From positions 1 to 64,000 of the forward strand of contig NZ_JALPVJ010000034.1 in assembly GCF_023544445.1 (NCBI RefSeq): a stretch of 64,000 nucleotides of DNA, written 5' to 3'. The translations under genes were made by a program, and so were the position numbers. Source of the DNA: Actinoplanes sp. M2I2 (lineage in GTDB: Bacteria > Actinomycetota > Actinomycetes > Mycobacteriales > Micromonosporaceae). The number at the start of each line of letters is the position of its first letter. The stretch's first letter is position 1. Shown in pieces: positions 33,343 through 42,112 of this stretch. The notes beneath the pieces were generated by a model, which searched no databases, was not told the DNA's origin, and saw only the letters and a program-made list of their open reading frames with translations.

Positions 33343-34215
33343 ATGGACCTGGTGGTGGGTGTGGACGCCGGCGGCACCGCGACGCGGGCCGTGGTGACGA
33401 CGTTGTCCGGCGAGGTGCTGGGCCGCGGATCAGCCGGCGTCGGCAACCCGCTGACCGTCGGCTTCCGGGCCGCCGCGGACGCGATGGAGGGTGCCCTCCG
33501 CGCCGCCCTCGGGACCCTCCCGCCGGCCGACGTGGTGCAAGGCGTACTGGGCATCGCCGGGACGAGCTGCCTCACCGGCGGGGCCGGGCTCCGGGCGTAC
33601 GAGAAGGTCTGGGAGGGCCTCGGCCTGGCCGCCCCGATGGACGTCGTCGGCGACGTCGTGACCGCCTTCGCGTCCGGCAGCGCCGAGCCGTCCGGCATCG
33701 TGCTGATCGCCGGCACCGGCGCGATCGCCGCCCAGGTGGAGGGCCTCACCGTCGTTCACACAGTGGACGGCCACGGCTGGTTGCTCGGCGACGCCGGGTC
33801 GGGCCGCTGGATCGGCCTGGCCGCGCTGCGCTCCGCCGTGCGCCAGTGGTCCTCACCCTTCGCCGCCTCGATAGCGACCCGGGTGGGGGCAGTCTCGCCC
33901 GAGGCGCTGGTGGCATGGGCGCAACACCTGCCGTTCACCGAGATCGACGCGCTCGCGCCTTTGGTTTGTGAGCTGGCCCGCAACGCCGACCCGCAGGCCC
34001 GCGCGATCACGTCGTCCGCCGCCACCGAGCTGATCCGTTCCCTCGACGACCTGGCCGCGCCCGGTCCGGTCGTCCTCGCCGGCAGCTTGCTGACCCAGGA
34101 CACACCCGTACGCGAGGAGGTGCGCTCAATCCTGCGAGCCCGCGACGTCGGCACTTCGACCGGCGCCGACCCCACCCTCGGCGCCGCCCGGCTGGCCGCC
34201 GGAAAGCTGTGCTGA
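33343..34215 (+). CDS. N-acetylglucosamine kinase-like protein (BadF/BadG family)
   Basis: 290 residues. ASKHA fold: phosphate loop VVGVDAGGTATRAVV at the N-terminus, GIVLIAGTGAIAAQ in the middle and GWLLGDAGSGRWIGLAAL, as in eukaryotic-type GlcNAc kinases. The likely reaction is phosphorylation of imported GlcNAc at O6. It is divergent from the RpiR/Ngc operon and shares its control region. Its 3' end overlaps the end of the convergent regulator gene by 90 bases. Confidence 0.9.
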   Translation: MDLVVGVDAGGTATRAVVTTLSGEVLGRGSAGVGNPLTVGFRAAADAMEGALRAALGTLPPADVVQGVLGIAGTSCLTGGAGLRAYEKVWEGLGLAAPMDVVGDVVTAFASGSAEPSGIVLIAGTGAIAAQVEGLTVVHTVDGHGWLLGDAGSGRWIGLAALRSAVRQWSSPFAASIATRVGAVSPEALVAWAQHLPFTEIDALAPLVCELARNADPQARAITSSAATELIRSLDDLAAPGPVVLAGSLLTQDTPVREEVRSILRARDVGTSTGADPTLGAARLAAGKLC

Positions 34216-36687
34216 GCCCAGATCCGGTTGTGACAAGCGGCATTCCGCTACATGATGACGGGCCTGTGCGTCGTCACCAAGGGCACGATAGGCCTCACCG
34301 AGACCGGCATGAGCGCGGGTCACCTCGTATCGGGCGCCGATCTCCGCGGCGATCCGGCAGGAGGCATGGTGGTGCTCGATGGCGTCGCGGGAGCGTCCGG
34401 CGGCCAGGGCGGCTTCGCCCAGACCGTTCAACGATTCGGCCTGGCCCAGCCGGTAACCGGTGCCACGAGCGATGGCCAAGGCTCGCTGGTGATGGTTCGC
34501 GCTCTCTTCCAGCCGCCCGAGGCGCGTGTACAGATTGCCCATGCTCATCAGAACGTCACCTTCGGCGTCGCGCACACCGAGCTGCTGGAACACCGTCAAG
34601 GCCCGGCCCAGGAGATCGCCTGCCGCGTCGTAACGACCGGCTCGCATCTCGGCGTCGCCCAGGCATTGCCAGGCGCATGCCTCACCGAATGGGTCACCGA
34701 CTCGGTGAAACAATCCCACCGACTGACGCAGGATCTCGGTAGCCTCGGAGAGATACCCCATTCGCAGCCGCAGAATGCCCAGACCGCACAGCGCCCCGGC
34801 TTCGCCGGCCTCGTCACCGGCAAGCCGATACAGCACCAAGGACCGCTGGTAACAATCGTTGGCGACGACATGCTGACCGGTGAGTTCCAGAACGAAGCCG
34901 CGGCAGCCCAGGGCACGCGCCTCGCCGGCCTGATCACCGACACGCCGGAACAGGTCCTGCGCGCGACGGAAGCTGTCCACCGCCTCGCCGTATCGGCACA
35001 GGTTCCGGTACGCGACACCCAGATCCGTCAGCGCGTAGCCTCGCCCGGCTTCATCGCCGACGCGCGAGGCGGCACGGTAGGCATGTTGTTGCACCGCTAC
35101 TGCGTCGATCGGATAGCCACCACTGAGGACGAGATACAGCACGCACGCCAGAGCGACGGTATGACGTGGCGAATCCTGCGCGGCGACCGACACGAGGGTG
35201 GGTCGTTCGGCGTCAAGCCAGCCAAGGGCAGCACCCGGCTCGCTCAAGTCGGGAGTGGGGGAGGCGGCCGGTGGAATCGGCGATCTGAGCTGCACAGCGA
35301 CAGAGTGCAGCGTGGTGACAGCCGTCGCCGCGGTGGTCAGATAGTGGTCGAAAAGCCGATCGAGAGTGGCGCGCCGAAGTGCCGGCCGGTCCTCATCCCG
35401 GGCTCGATTGACGGCGTATGCCCGGACCAGGTCGTGAAAGGCATAGCGACCGGGGGCGGTCTGCTGCAGCAGATGATCGGCCCGTAGCCGAAGGAGGCGG
35501 GCCTGCGCGGTGCGCAAGTCGGTGTCGTTCAGCGCCGCGGCGGCGTAGGCGTCGAAGTCCTGTCCCGGATGCAGTGCGAGCTGCCGTATCAGCTGACGGA
35601 GGCTGTCTGGAAGACGACCGTATGACAGATCGAGGGCGGCTTCGACCCCGCTCTCCAGGCGCCGTTCGGCATGTCGTTCGTCGAGCCGATCCGCGTGGTC
35701 GGTCAACGTCCACCCCGGAGTGCGTCGGATCTGACCAGCGACCAGACTCAGGGCCAACGGGAGATGCCCGCAGCGCCGAGCGATCCGGGCCGCCGCCGCC
35801 TCGTCCTCCCCGACGGGCGCCGCCTGCTCCAGGAAGGCCACCGCCTCCGGCGGCGTCAACACATTCACGGAGACGCGCCTGGCCGCGCGCAGCCCGGCGA
35901 GGCGGTGGCGGCTGGTGATCAGCGTGAGGCACCCCGGCGTGGCGGGCAGGAGCGGCCGGACCTGGTCGGCTGCGGCCGCGTTGTCGAGCACCACCAACGC
36001 GCGCTTGCCGGCGAGCCGGGAACGGTAGAGCGCGACGAGCCGGTCGAGCTCGTGCGGGATCCGTTGCCCCGGCACGCCGAGCAGTCGCACGAACCCGTCG
36101 AGCACCGCGGCGGGGTCGGCCGGAGGCTGCTCGGGGTCGAAGCCGCGCAGATTGACGAACAGAGTCTGCTCGAACGGCTCCGACCGGTTCCATCGGTGCC
36201 CGGCGTGAATGGCCAGTTGTGTCTTGCCGATGCCGGCCATGCCCTCGATCGCCGAGATCACCACCGCGCCACCATGCGACGCGGCCCGGCGCAGTTGATC
36301 GAGCTCGGCGTCCCGGCCGGTGAAGTCGGCGAGATCGGGCGGCAGATCGGCGCGCACTCGCACCTGTGACGCGGCCTCGCTGTTCCCGGCGATCGCGCGC
36401 AGGGCCTGGCGCCATTGAACGACGTAACCGGCGTCGGGGTGCAAGGCTTCGACGACCGCCACGACGAGGTCGTCGTTGAGCCGCCGGCGCCCCGGACGGA
36501 AACAGTCGGCGACTGTCGACCGGCGGGCCAGCTCCCCGCCCGGACGCCCGGCCGCGCTCCACGCCGCGTTGACCCGGCTGGTGATGACCTCGTACGAGGG
36601 ACCGCCCGCCCACGCCTTGAGCAGGCGAAGCTCGTCGACGACGTCATCGAGGCCGGTCGCCCGGGCCGGATCAGGTGGATCAGCCAT
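34126..36687 (-). CDS. NB-ARC/TPR signal-transduction ATPase (STAND family)
   Basis: 853 residues from ATG 36687. Residues 1 to ~105: small helical domain with RRSTVADCFRPGRRRLNDDLV, a putative DNA- or partner-binding region. NB-ARC: Walker A EGMAGIGKTQLA, Walker B RALVVLDNAAA, sensor LTLITSRHRL and GxP RRCGHLPLALSL. C-terminal ~350 residues: seven or so TPR units (EAGRGYALTDLGVAYRNLCR type). Such proteins act as ATP-switched sensors or regulators in actinomycetes. The C-terminus (SGGQPGGAEGGVGAGR) lies opposite the kinase gene and looks like read-through past an older stop. Confidence 0.88.
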   Translation of the reverse strand: MADPPDPARATGLDDVVDELRLLKAWAGGPSYEVITSRVNAAWSAAGRPGGELARRSTVADCFRPGRRRLNDDLVVAVVEALHPDAGYVVQWRQALRAIAGNSEAASQVRVRADLPPDLADFTGRDAELDQLRRAASHGGAVVISAIEGMAGIGKTQLAIHAGHRWNRSEPFEQTLFVNLRGFDPEQPPADPAAVLDGFVRLLGVPGQRIPHELDRLVALYRSRLAGKRALVVLDNAAAADQVRPLLPATPGCLTLITSRHRLAGLRAARRVSVNVLTPPEAVAFLEQAAPVGEDEAAAARIARRCGHLPLALSLVAGQIRRTPGWTLTDHADRLDERHAERRLESGVEAALDLSYGRLPDSLRQLIRQLALHPGQDFDAYAAAALNDTDLRTAQARLLRLRADHLLQQTAPGRYAFHDLVRAYAVNRARDEDRPALRRATLDRLFDHYLTTAATAVTTLHSVAVQLRSPIPPAASPTPDLSEPGAALGWLDAERPTLVSVAAQDSPRHTVALACVLYLVLSGGYPIDAVAVQQHAYRAASRVGDEAGRGYALTDLGVAYRNLCRYGEAVDSFRRAQDLFRRVGDQAGEARALGCRGFVLELTGQHVVANDCYQRSLVLYRLAGDEAGEAGALCGLGILRLRMGYLSEATEILRQSVGLFHRVGDPFGEACAWQCLGDAEMRAGRYDAAGDLLGRALTVFQQLGVRDAEGDVLMSMGNLYTRLGRLEESANHHQRALAIARGTGYRLGQAESLNGLGEAALAAGRSRDAIEHHHASCRIAAEIGARYEVTRAHAGLGEAYRALGDDAQARHHVAECRLSQPDLGSAQLSGGQPGGAEGGVGAGRSADVAGSQD

Positions 36688-36813
36688 GAAGCCGAGGCTA
36701 AGCACGGCGGTGTCCCGGCGGTGTCTTTCAGCGGACTCTTGGCACCATGTGTCTTCCTCCGGGATCATCCGGGCTTCCCCCGCTGCCGGCGCCGAGCCGC
36801 CGACACTCGGACC

Positions 36814-37176
36814 ATGGAATGGCACGCGGACGTCGAAGTCGTCGCCGAACTGGAACCGTGGCAGGTCGGTGGCATTCTGGCCGACGTCGAGGAGGACGTC
36901 GTCGCCTGTTACGAGCCTGAGCGAGAAGTGCTCAGACTCCGGCACCGGCTACGAGCGCCTCACTACGGCGCGGCTCTGGTGGAGACCGGCAACTGGGTCA
37001 CCGGCGAGGCGTTGCCCGCCATACGCCGGCAGACGCGCGCGGGTCCGGTGCTGCGGCTCGTCGTGGCGGCCGCGCCTGGGTGCATGCCTGCGCACCGCGG
37101 GCCGCAGACGGCCCGGCCGACCAGCTCACTGCGTTCGATGGCGGGACGACGATGGGGTCCGCTCAGCCCGGACTGA
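36814..37176 (+). CDS. Possible hypothetical protein (120 residues)
   Basis: From ATG 36814: MEWHADVEVVAELEPWQVGG, ILADVEEDVVACYEPEREVL, VTGEALPAIRRQTRAGPVL. The first ~90 residues look protein-like (acidic start, amphipathic middle). The last 17 residues overlap the end of the LacI gene on the other strand. There is no clear ribosome site and no family that I know. Confidence 0.35.
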   Translation: MEWHADVEVVAELEPWQVGGILADVEEDVVACYEPEREVLRLRHRLRAPHYGAALVETGNWVTGEALPAIRRQTRAGPVLRLVVAAAPGCMPAHRGPQTARPTSSLRSMAGRRWGPLSPD

Positions 37177-38169
37177 ACTCGACCGGAGCTCGAGGCGATG
37201 CGGCACGACGATGCGGCGCGGCGGGTCGTCGCGGTCGGCCAGCCGCTGCGCCAGGCAGGTCAGCGCGGCCTCGGCGATGGCCGGCTTGTCCGGGGCGACG
37301 GTGGTGAGGGCCGGGTTGGCGTAGCGGCCGTCCTCGATGTCGTCGAAGCCGGCCACCGCCAGGTCACCGGGCACGCTCAGACCCCGTGACAGGGCCACGT
37401 GCATCGCCCCCAGGGCAAGCTGATCGCTGAAGCAGAACACGGCGTCGACGTCCGGGTCGGCGCCGAGCAGGCGGGTCATGGCGGCGGCGCCGTCCTCGCG
37501 GTGCAGGCGCTCGACCGTGATCTCGTGCCGCGGCAGGCCGGCCTCGGCCAGGGCCCGGCGGTAGCCCTGCGCCCGGCGGGCGGCCGTGCCGTTGACCAGG
37601 TGGGGCTGGAGGCCGACGGCCGCGATGCGCCGGCGACCGGTTTCGATCAGGTGGCGGGTCAGGTCGGCCGCCGCCGACACGTTGTCGATGGCCACGTGGT
37701 CGAGCAGTCCGCCGGCGTCCTGTTCGCCCAGCAGCACCAGCGGGGCGCTGTCGGGGCGGCGGGTCAGGTCGCCGGGCGACAGGCCCCACGGGCTCATGAT
37801 CAGGCCGTCGACCGTCTGGGCCCGGACACCGTCGAGCAGTTCCCGCTCCCGCTCGGCGTCGCCGCCGGTCTGCTGCACGAGCAGGGTCCACGCGTACGCC
37901 TCGGCGCGGTCGGCCAGATGACCGGCCAGCTCGCCGAAGTAGGGCGACGCGATCTCGGGCAGCACGAGCGCGACCAGGCCGGAGCGGCCGCCGCGCAGGT
38001 GCCGGGCGGCGGCGTTGGGCCGGTAGCCCAGCTCGTCGATCACCCGCTGCACGCGCTCGCGCGTCTGGGGCGCGACCAGCGCGAAGCCGGACACCACGTT
38101 GGACACCGTGCGCACGGAGACGCCGGCCCGCTCGGCGACCTGTCTGAGGTTGGCACTCACAGAGGCCAT
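37126..38169 (-). CDS. LacI family transcriptional regulator
   Basis: 347 residues from ATG 38169. The LacI helix-turn-helix and hinge are at the N-terminus: NLRQVAERAGVSVRTVSNVV then FALVAPQTRERVQRVIDELG and RPNAAARHLRGGRSG. The periplasmic-binding-like sensor domain follows (LVALVLPEIASPYFGELAGH; DAVFCFSDQLALGAMH; VAGFDDIEDGRYANPALTTV). Two abutting operators lie just before its start and between it and the divergent dioxygenase, its probable target. The effector is unknown. Confidence 0.93.
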   Translation of the reverse strand: MASVSANLRQVAERAGVSVRTVSNVVSGFALVAPQTRERVQRVIDELGYRPNAAARHLRGGRSGLVALVLPEIASPYFGELAGHLADRAEAYAWTLLVQQTGGDAERERELLDGVRAQTVDGLIMSPWGLSPGDLTRRPDSAPLVLLGEQDAGGLLDHVAIDNVSAAADLTRHLIETGRRRIAAVGLQPHLVNGTAARRAQGYRRALAEAGLPRHEITVERLHREDGAAAMTRLLGADPDVDAVFCFSDQLALGAMHVALSRGLSVPGDLAVAGFDDIEDGRYANPALTTVAPDKPAIAEAALTCLAQRLADRDDPPRRIVVPHRLELRSSSVRAERTPSSSRHRTQ

Positions 38170-38178
38170 CCTAGGGGT

Positions 38179-38202
38179 TGCAACGTTGCATGCCACGTTG
38201 CA
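38179..38202. promoter_or_regulatory. Two abutting LacI-type operators
   Basis: TGCAACGTTGCA (38179-38190) is a perfect 12-base palindrome and TGCCACGTTGCA (38191-38202) is the same with one change. The CG centre and TGCAA arms match LacI-family operators. They lie 10 bases from the LacI start and 12 bases from the dioxygenase start, so bound repressor would block both genes. Confidence 0.75.
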
Positions 38203-38213
38203 ACATGCTTGGT

Positions 38214-39044
38214 ATGACGACTTTCATCAATGACGCCGAGGTCGGTGCGAAGGCCCGCGACGCCATCTACACCGATGGCATCACGGCGCTCAAGGGCGCG
38301 TTCAGCGCCGAGTGGGCCGACGCCATGCGCGAGGACATCGAGACCGCCTTCGCCGAGGCGATCAACCGGGAGGGCGGCGCGGTGGGCCGGGGCCCCAAGC
38401 GCTACTACGTCGAGATCCACCCCGAGCAGCTGCGCGGCTTCGTCGACCTGGTCACCCACCCCTGGGTGGTCGCCGTCTGCACCGCCGTGCTCGGCCCGCG
38501 CTACGAGATCGTCGAGCTCGGCTTCGACATCCCCTTCGCCGGCGCGGTCAACCAGCCGTGGCACCGTGACTTCCCGATGCCCGAGGTCACCCGCACCGAC
38601 CGGCGGCTCAACTCGCTGGCGTTCAACCTGACCGGCGTCGACACCACCGACGACATGGGCCCGTTCGAGATCGCCCCCGGCACCCAGTTCGACGACAGCC
38701 CCGAGTTCGGCCACGACATGTTCCCGCCCAAGCCGCACTACGGCCGCTACAACGAGCTGGCCGTGCGCAAATACCCGCAGCGCGGCGACATCTCGGCCCG
38801 CTCGGCGCTGACCATCCACCGCGGCACCGCCAACAAGTCGGAGAAGTCACGCCCGGTGCTGGTGCTCGGTGTCGACGCCCCCGACGCCACCAACGGCGAC
38901 AAGCACGCCATGGCCGTGACCCGCGACTACTGGGCCTCGCTCCCCCAGCTCGTCAAGGACCACCTGCACTGCCCGGTGGTCGACACCCTCACCCCGATCA
39001 CCCAGAAGCACACCATCGAGGGCCTCGTCATGGGTGAAGCCTGA
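38214..39044 (+). CDS. Phytanoyl-CoA dioxygenase family protein
   Basis: 276 residues from ATG 38214 (ATG 38205 adds three). Fe(II)/2-oxoglutarate oxygenase fold of the PhyH family: iron ligands HxD in NQPWHRDFPMPEV and the distal His in LTIHRGTANKS, with Arg in SRPVLVLGV for the oxoglutarate. The substrate is unknown. It is divergent from, and likely repressed by, the LacI regulator, which hints at a catabolic role triggered by a sugar-like effector. Confidence 0.87.
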   Translation: MTTFINDAEVGAKARDAIYTDGITALKGAFSAEWADAMREDIETAFAEAINREGGAVGRGPKRYYVEIHPEQLRGFVDLVTHPWVVAVCTAVLGPRYEIVELGFDIPFAGAVNQPWHRDFPMPEVTRTDRRLNSLAFNLTGVDTTDDMGPFEIAPGTQFDDSPEFGHDMFPPKPHYGRYNELAVRKYPQRGDISARSALTIHRGTANKSEKSRPVLVLGVDAPDATNGDKHAMAVTRDYWASLPQLVKDHLHCPVVDTLTPITQKHTIEGLVMGEA

Positions 39045-39062
39045 CCGTGCTTGGCTGGAGCG

Positions 39063-39638
39063 ATGCCGTGGGAAACCTCGAAACCTCCTCGCCCTCCGTC
39101 GCACCCGGTCGCCCTCGAGCCGCTCGAGCGCGGCGACCGGGCCGTGCTCGACCACCTCGGACAGCTCTACCGCTACGACCTCTCCGAGTCGTACGGTCTG
39201 CTGCCCAACGACGACGGCAGCTTCAACTTCCGTGAGCTGGACCGGTTCCGCCTCGCTGGCGACCCGCGGCGCCGGGCCTGGCTGATCACCGCGGCCGGCC
39301 GGACAGCGGGCTTCGTCCTGACCGGCCCGGCCGACGCGGACGGCCACGCGATCACCGCCTTCTTCGTGGTGCGGGCGCTGCGCCGGACAGGGGTGGGCCG
39401 GGAGGCCGCGGTCCGCGTCATCGGGCTTCTCCCGGGCCGATGGGTCATCGGTTTCCAGCGCTACAACCCGGGCGTCGAGGCCTTCTGGTCCCGGGTCGCC
39501 ACCGAGGTCGCCGGCGACCGCTGGGAGATCGCCGACGGTCCCGTGCCGGAGAACCGGCCACCCGACACGTTCATCAGCCTCACCACTCAGGGCACCACCC
39601 GCAGCGACGGGCCGGACTCCACCCCGAGCACCTCGTAG
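39063..39638 (+). CDS. GNAT-like acetyltransferase
   Basis: 191 residues. ALEPLERGDRAVLDHLGQLY then DLSESYG at the N-terminus and FFVVRALRRTGVGREAAVRV (acetyl-CoA loop RxxGxG) are GNAT features; GFQRYNPGVEAFWSRVA is the family's beta-6 region. It lies 18 bases after the dioxygenase, probably in the same transcript. Its end overlaps the convergent peptidase gene by 52 bases. Substrate unknown. Confidence 0.8.
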   Translation: MPWETSKPPRPPSHPVALEPLERGDRAVLDHLGQLYRYDLSESYGLLPNDDGSFNFRELDRFRLAGDPRRRAWLITAAGRTAGFVLTGPADADGHAITAFFVVRALRRTGVGREAAVRVIGLLPGRWVIGFQRYNPGVEAFWSRVATEVAGDRWEIADGPVPENRPPDTFISLTTQGTTRSDGPDSTPSTS

Positions 39639-42049
39639 GGCGCCACGATGACGCCGCCCAGCAGCTGATACCGGCCCGGTGGCGGCGCTGCGAACTCCAG
39701 CGTCGCCTCCCCGCCCGCGCGGCCCGGCGACAGCGACCCCAGCGTCGTGGCCACCACCCGGGTGTCGAGGCCGTCCGGCGAGGTCGCGACCACGTGGGCG
39801 ATGTAGTCGGCCGGATGGCCGGTGGCGCCGGTGAGCGCGAACGTGATGGTGGCGGTCAGTCGGTCCGGGCCACCGGCTCCACCGGGACCGGCCGGCGTGA
39901 CGCTCAGGTCCAGGATCTCCAGTCCGAGGTCGACCGGCGCCGGTCCGGCCGCCGCGACGGCCCGCGTGGTCTCCACGAAGTACCGCACCCGGCGGCCCCC
40001 GTCGTCCTGGGCCGGCTCGCCCGGCAGGCCGGTGGCCCGCTCGCCGCCGGCCCGGACGACCTGCCGTTCCCGCACCTCCCCGTCCGCGTCGAGCAGCACG
40101 GTGACCAGGTAGATCGGCGCGTCGCCGGCCTCGGCCGCGGCCACTTCCTCCGTCGTCGTCAAGTCGGGCGTCGTGAAATCGGGTTCGATGCCTTCCAGCC
40201 GGGCGCCGGCCGAGCGCGCGGCCGGGCCCATGCCGAACCGGGCGAACGCGCCCCACACCGCCGTCCGCGCCTCGGCCGTCCGGGTGGCGGACAGCCGGCC
40301 GGCCGACAGCAGGTCGGTCAGCGCGGTGAGGATCGCGTCGCGCATGTCCAGGAACCCCGGGTTGGCCCGGGACAGCTTCAGCGCGTCCATCACGAGGCCC
40401 AGCGCCAGCTGCTCCGAGCCGAGCCGCCGGGTCATCTCCAGCAGCGTGGCGCACCAGACCTCGCCGACCTCGTGCACCTCGCGGTACTCCCGGCCAAGCC
40501 GGCCGAAGTGACCCGGGTGGCGGTCGTCGTAGCGGTGACCGCGGATGCCGACCGCCTGGTCCACGACCCAGGCCCCCACGACGTCGGCGCCGGTGTGGAC
40601 GCAGGCGAAGAAGTCGCCCCAGCCCTCGCCCATCCCGGCGCTCTGCGGCTCGTCCAGCGCGTGCGTGTCCAGGCCGCCGCCGACCAGCCGGTTGGTCACC
40701 CCGTGGGCGAACTCGTGGAAGACGACCGAAGCGTCCAGCGCCGTGTGCCGCCCGGTCCGGCTGACCAGGCCCAGCCGCAGCACCGGGCTCCGGCCGTCGA
40801 CCGGCGTGGCCATCGACGCCGTGCCGGGCACGGCCCCGGCGTACACGCGGGTGTCGACCGGGTCGGCGCCCACCCCGCCCCGGCCCAGCGGGTCCCGCTG
40901 GAAGTTGCCCTCGGCCTCGGTGAAGCCGAGCAGATAGAAGAAGTCGTGGGCCGACGAGGCCAGCGCGAACGCGTTCACCACCTGCTGGTCGGCACTGCCG
41001 GGGTCGGGAGCGAAGGTCACCCGGCCGTCCACCTGACGGCCCCGGGCCGGCGCGCCCGAGTCGCCCGGGTGCGCGACCACGCTGTTGCCCGCGGTGTCGT
41101 CGCGGGACAGCCACGGGTCGGGGAACCCGTCCGGGAGACCGGCCGGCGAGTCGAGCCGGTAGTCGCTCAGGGCGCGGGGGAACGTGATCCGCTCCCGGTC
41201 GCGGCCGCCGTCGACCAGGTAGACGTCGCCGACCCCCGCCGCCGAGAGCACGGTCTGATGGGCGAAGAGCACCGTCCGATCGCGGGCGTCCACCACCACG
41301 ACGAACCGCTGGACCTGCTCCGGCATGGTCATCGTGACCCGCCAGCCGAGCCGGGTGTCGCCCGGGCTCAGCGGGAACCACACCAGGGCGGCGGTGATCG
41401 GCTCGGCGAACGGGCCGGAGGCCAGGACGGTGGCGCGGTCCTGGGCGCCCTCGAGGACCGTGGTCACCCGCGGCTCGAAGTCGTCCACGTCGACCGCGGG
41501 CGGGTCGAACGGCTGCTGGAACTGGTCGTACCGGCCGAGCTCGTCCGGGCCGGGCCGGGCGACGTGGCCGGCGGCGGTCAGCACGGCGTCCTCCACCCGT
41601 ACGGAGGGCACGGCGTCGAGCGGCTCCTCGATCGTCACCGTGCTCCCGGCGGTCGACGCGAGCGCCCCGGCCGGGTCGAAGACCACCGCCTGGGCGGCCT
41701 GGAAGACCGGGATCCCCTGGTGCTGCTGACGCAGGTGGACGGTGTGCGCGCCGGCCCCGGTGGTCCGCACGGCCGGGTCGGGCACGAACTCGGCCGGCCG
41801 GCTCGCCGTCAGCCCGAGCAACGGGCCCACCGACCGCAGATGGGCCAGCGCGCGGGCGGCGTAGTCGCCCGGCGCCGCCCGGCCACCGGCCAGTTCCACC
41901 CGGGCCGCGTTGCCGGTCAGCCGGTCCAGTCCGGCCACCCGGGCGGTCTGCTCGCCGGGCAGCCCGTCGGAGACCTCACGGGCGAGCGTCCGCAGGCGTT
42001 GTTCGTCCGGCTCGGCCACCGGACGGCGTAGATCGACTTCCCGGCTCAT
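39587..42049 (-). CDS. M36 (fungalysin) family zinc metallopeptidase
   Basis: 820 residues. An N-terminal propeptide with FTP/PepSY-like features (GAGAHTVHLRQQHQGIPVFQ) precedes the catalytic domain: zinc motif VVFHEFAHGVTNRLV (HExxH) and the third ligand Glu in GMGEGWGDFFA. The C-terminal ~180 residues are beta-rich (LEILDLSVTPAGPGGAGG). There is no signal peptide on the N-terminus MSREVDLRRPVAEPDE, odd for a family that is normally secreted. It follows a hypothetical gene by 63 bases. Confidence 0.9.
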   Translation of the reverse strand: MSREVDLRRPVAEPDEQRLRTLAREVSDGLPGEQTARVAGLDRLTGNAARVELAGGRAAPGDYAARALAHLRSVGPLLGLTASRPAEFVPDPAVRTTGAGAHTVHLRQQHQGIPVFQAAQAVVFDPAGALASTAGSTVTIEEPLDAVPSVRVEDAVLTAAGHVARPGPDELGRYDQFQQPFDPPAVDVDDFEPRVTTVLEGAQDRATVLASGPFAEPITAALVWFPLSPGDTRLGWRVTMTMPEQVQRFVVVVDARDRTVLFAHQTVLSAAGVGDVYLVDGGRDRERITFPRALSDYRLDSPAGLPDGFPDPWLSRDDTAGNSVVAHPGDSGAPARGRQVDGRVTFAPDPGSADQQVVNAFALASSAHDFFYLLGFTEAEGNFQRDPLGRGGVGADPVDTRVYAGAVPGTASMATPVDGRSPVLRLGLVSRTGRHTALDASVVFHEFAHGVTNRLVGGGLDTHALDEPQSAGMGEGWGDFFACVHTGADVVGAWVVDQAVGIRGHRYDDRHPGHFGRLGREYREVHEVGEVWCATLLEMTRRLGSEQLALGLVMDALKLSRANPGFLDMRDAILTALTDLLSAGRLSATRTAEARTAVWGAFARFGMGPAARSAGARLEGIEPDFTTPDLTTTEEVAAAEAGDAPIYLVTVLLDADGEVRERQVVRAGGERATGLPGEPAQDDGGRRVRYFVETTRAVAAAGPAPVDLGLEILDLSVTPAGPGGAGGPDRLTATITFALTGATGHPADYIAHVVATSPDGLDTRVVATTLGSLSPGRAGGEATLEFAAPPPGRYQLLGGVIVAPYEVLGVESGPSLRVVP

Positions 42050-42112
42050 GGATCTCCTCTCTCGCAGCCGCCCGGCGCCGATCAGCGTCGGCGCCGGGCG
42101 ACCGGGCGGCGT

